In this document: positions 62,721 to 64,000 of the stretch, piece by piece
How the letters are laid out: the number at the start of each line of letters is the position of its first letter
Position numbering within the stretch: position 1 is the stretch's first letter
DNA from: an uncultured Bacteroidota bacterium
GTDB taxonomy: Bacteria; Bacteroidota; Bacteroidia; Chitinophagales; Chitinophagaceae
Direction of reading: 5' to 3'
Assembly (NCBI GenBank): GCA_903887415.1
Contig: CAISPO010000059.1
Coordinates: 62,001-126,000 of the forward strand
DNA: 64,000 nt
Translations under genes and position numbers: made by a program
The notes under the pieces: generated by a model
What the model saw: only the letters and a program-made list of their open reading frames with translations
The model's database searches: none
What the model was told of the DNA's origin: nothing

Positions 62721-64000
62721 TTAGGTTTCCTTTATAAGATCAATTTCAGATAATTCTGTAACGATAAGAGGTACCCGCTCCACAACTACATTGTCATAGT
62801 CAAGGCCAAAAGCTGCCGCCTCCGGCAGGCTGATCTTATCAAGGATAAAATACAGCCTCATCATCTGGTTTTTCCAAAACGGCAGTTGATTCTCAAATGA
62901 CAAAAAACTCTTCATGACCACAAAACGAAAGTCACCACAGCTTTCATTCCCTTCTATAGTGCAATAAGGGTGTTTCAAAGTAATCTCATTGCTATGTACC
63001 ATATCATTGACTATTTTTTTGAAAAACAGGTTGATGCGCGGCACAATACGAAACCCGAGTTTTAAGCGTACATGAATAAGATCATTTGGGGCCAGGATCT
63101 TAGTCGAATACCTCATGGTGTAAGGCGCATCATCTACGTCCACATGTATGAGCCAGTATATATCTGCCCTTTTAGGCTGCTGGTAAAAGATAGAATCAAT
63201 GATCCGCTCTTCAATTACGCTGGGCCTCTCAGCCAGTGTGAGATATATCAGGTGAGTTGAAAATTTTGGCACCGTGGCGTCATTGCTCAGTTTTATCAGG
63301 TCAGGGATGTACCTGTCGAGACGAAGGTATTTCTTGTATTTGCCCTTTAATTTTCTGCCTGCCTGCCAGATATACATTATTGTTATTAACAACAAACCGA
63401 TCAACATTGTCAGCCATCCTCCGTGTGCAAACTTTTTCATGTTGGCGACCAGGAATGTGATCTCTATCCACAAATAGATAATGAGTACGGCAAACGTAAA
63501 TATTTTTGGATACCGTTTAGTATAAAGGTAGTAGCTCAGCAGTACCGTAGTCGTCAGCATTGTAAGTGTTACTGACAACCCGAAGGCGGCTTCCATGTTG
63601 CTGGATTCCCGAAAGTATAACACCATCCCGATGCAGCCTGCCATCATCATCCAGTTGATTGCCGGGATGTAAACCTGGCCTTGCAGGTCGGAAGGAAATG
63701 CCGTTCGAAGTTTTGGCCAGACATCCAGCCTTATAGCTTCATTTATTAGTGTGTAGGTGCCGCTGATCAATGCCTGGCTGGCAATGATCGTGGCCAGGGT
63801 AGAGATAATAATGCTGGGGATCAAAAACCATCTGGGCACGAGGGCATAAAACGGATCAACCTCCTTTAGTGTCTGCCCAATGTGTTTTTCCAACAATGCG
63901 GCTTCGCCAAAATAGCGCAATATCAGTGAAATCTTAATCAATATCCACGCTATTTGGATATTACGCCTGCCTACGTGGCCCATATCGGCATATAGCGCTT
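62721..64000 (-). CDS. kup: Kup-type potassium transporter (5' end outside window)
   Basis: The right edge cuts this minus-strand gene, so its N-terminus is missing. At least 425 residues are visible. The first visible residues, ALYADMGHVGRRNIQIAW, are the conserved Kup loop; an internal Met must not be taken as the start. The block SLILRYFGEAALL, several helices (LISGTYTLINEAIRL, FGLSVTLTMLTTTVLL, GGWLTMLIGLLLITIMYIW) and a long cytoplasmic C-terminal domain (from about KYLRLDRY on) are typical. Kup proteins take up K+ with H+ symport. No regulatory signal is visible here. The gene is separated by 160 bp from the GH gene on the same strand. Confidence 0.95.
   Translation of the reverse strand, partial: ALYADMGHVGRRNIQIAWILIKISLILRYFGEAALLEKHIGQTLKEVDPFYALVPRWFLIPSIIISTLATIIASQALISGTYTLINEAIRLDVWPKLRTAFPSDLQGQVYIPAINWMMMAGCIGMVLYFRESSNMEAAFGLSVTLTMLTTTVLLSYYLYTKRYPKIFTFAVLIIYLWIEITFLVANMKKFAHGGWLTMLIGLLLITIMYIWQAGRKLKGKYKKYLRLDRYIPDLIKLSNDATVPKFSTHLIYLTLAERPSVIEERIIDSIFYQQPKRADIYWLIHVDVDDAPYTMRYSTKILAPNDLIHVRLKLGFRIVPRINLFFKKIVNDMVHSNEITLKHPYCTIEGNESCGDFRFVVMKSFLSFENQLPFWKNQMMRLYFILDKISLPEAAAFGLDYDNVVVERVPLIVTELSEIDLIKET

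Noticed and set aside
63072-63477. Short plus-strand ORFs within the Kup gene
   Set aside because: They overlap conserved Kup coding sequence and show no motif.

Overview
The window looks like a chromosomal segment of a Bacteroidota bacterium, most likely near the Chitinophagaceae/Sphingobacteriia. This is judged from C-terminal type IX secretion (T9SS) sorting domains, DUF3857 proteins, PAS-rich kinases, a Bacteroidota-type RecA, several TAnnTTTG promoter elements and near absence of Shine-Dalgarno sites. No rRNA, tRNA, CRISPR array, integrase or intact insertion sequence was seen.

Layout. 1-5 kb: three tandem minus-strand DUF3857/transglutaminase-like secreted proteins. 5-10 kb: TspO, an unknown lipoprotein, L-serine ammonia-lyase and a fasciclin protein. 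10-20.7 kb: a membrane glycosyltransferase, a five-PAS histidine kinase with a single-domain response regulator, a UbiA-type prenyltransferase, a TPR-adenylate cyclase, an OmpA-type protein and an NHL-repeat T9SS cargo. 21-32.9 kb: housekeeping and metabolism (RecA, thioesterase, TlpA-like thioredoxin, RND adaptor, MetRS, methyltransferase, cystathionine beta-synthase, BtuF-like protein) plus one frameshifted membrane gene. 33-36.3 kb: an AT-richer islet of five unrecognised ORFs, including a compact three-gene minus-strand operon with its own inverted-repeat leader. It abuts a truncated O-antigen-ligase-like gene and a fragment of another gene.

36.5-42 kb: a tightly coupled minus-strand polysaccharide operon in the order half-length TolC-like protein, Wzz/Wzc-like co-polymerase, processive GT2, a 50-residue membrane protein and an O-antigen-ligase-like protein. 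It is preceded by a 13-bp C tract. 43-50.8 kb: one 2610-residue T9SS surface protein with 30 Ig-like (Big_2) repeats, with a well-formed promoter and terminator. 51-62.6 kb: a second glycan locus with a sugar formyltransferase, GT4, an FAD/NAD(P)-binding protein, FdtB/FdtA-type and WecE-type amino-sugar genes, two GT14 enzymes, a Wzx-type flippase and a lipoprotein glycoside hydrolase. The window ends in a Kup potassium transporter.

Together the right half reads as a cell-surface glycan and adhesin region. The 33-36.3 kb islet is the part least explained by known families. All functional calls come from reading translated sequence and motif recognition; no database search was run.
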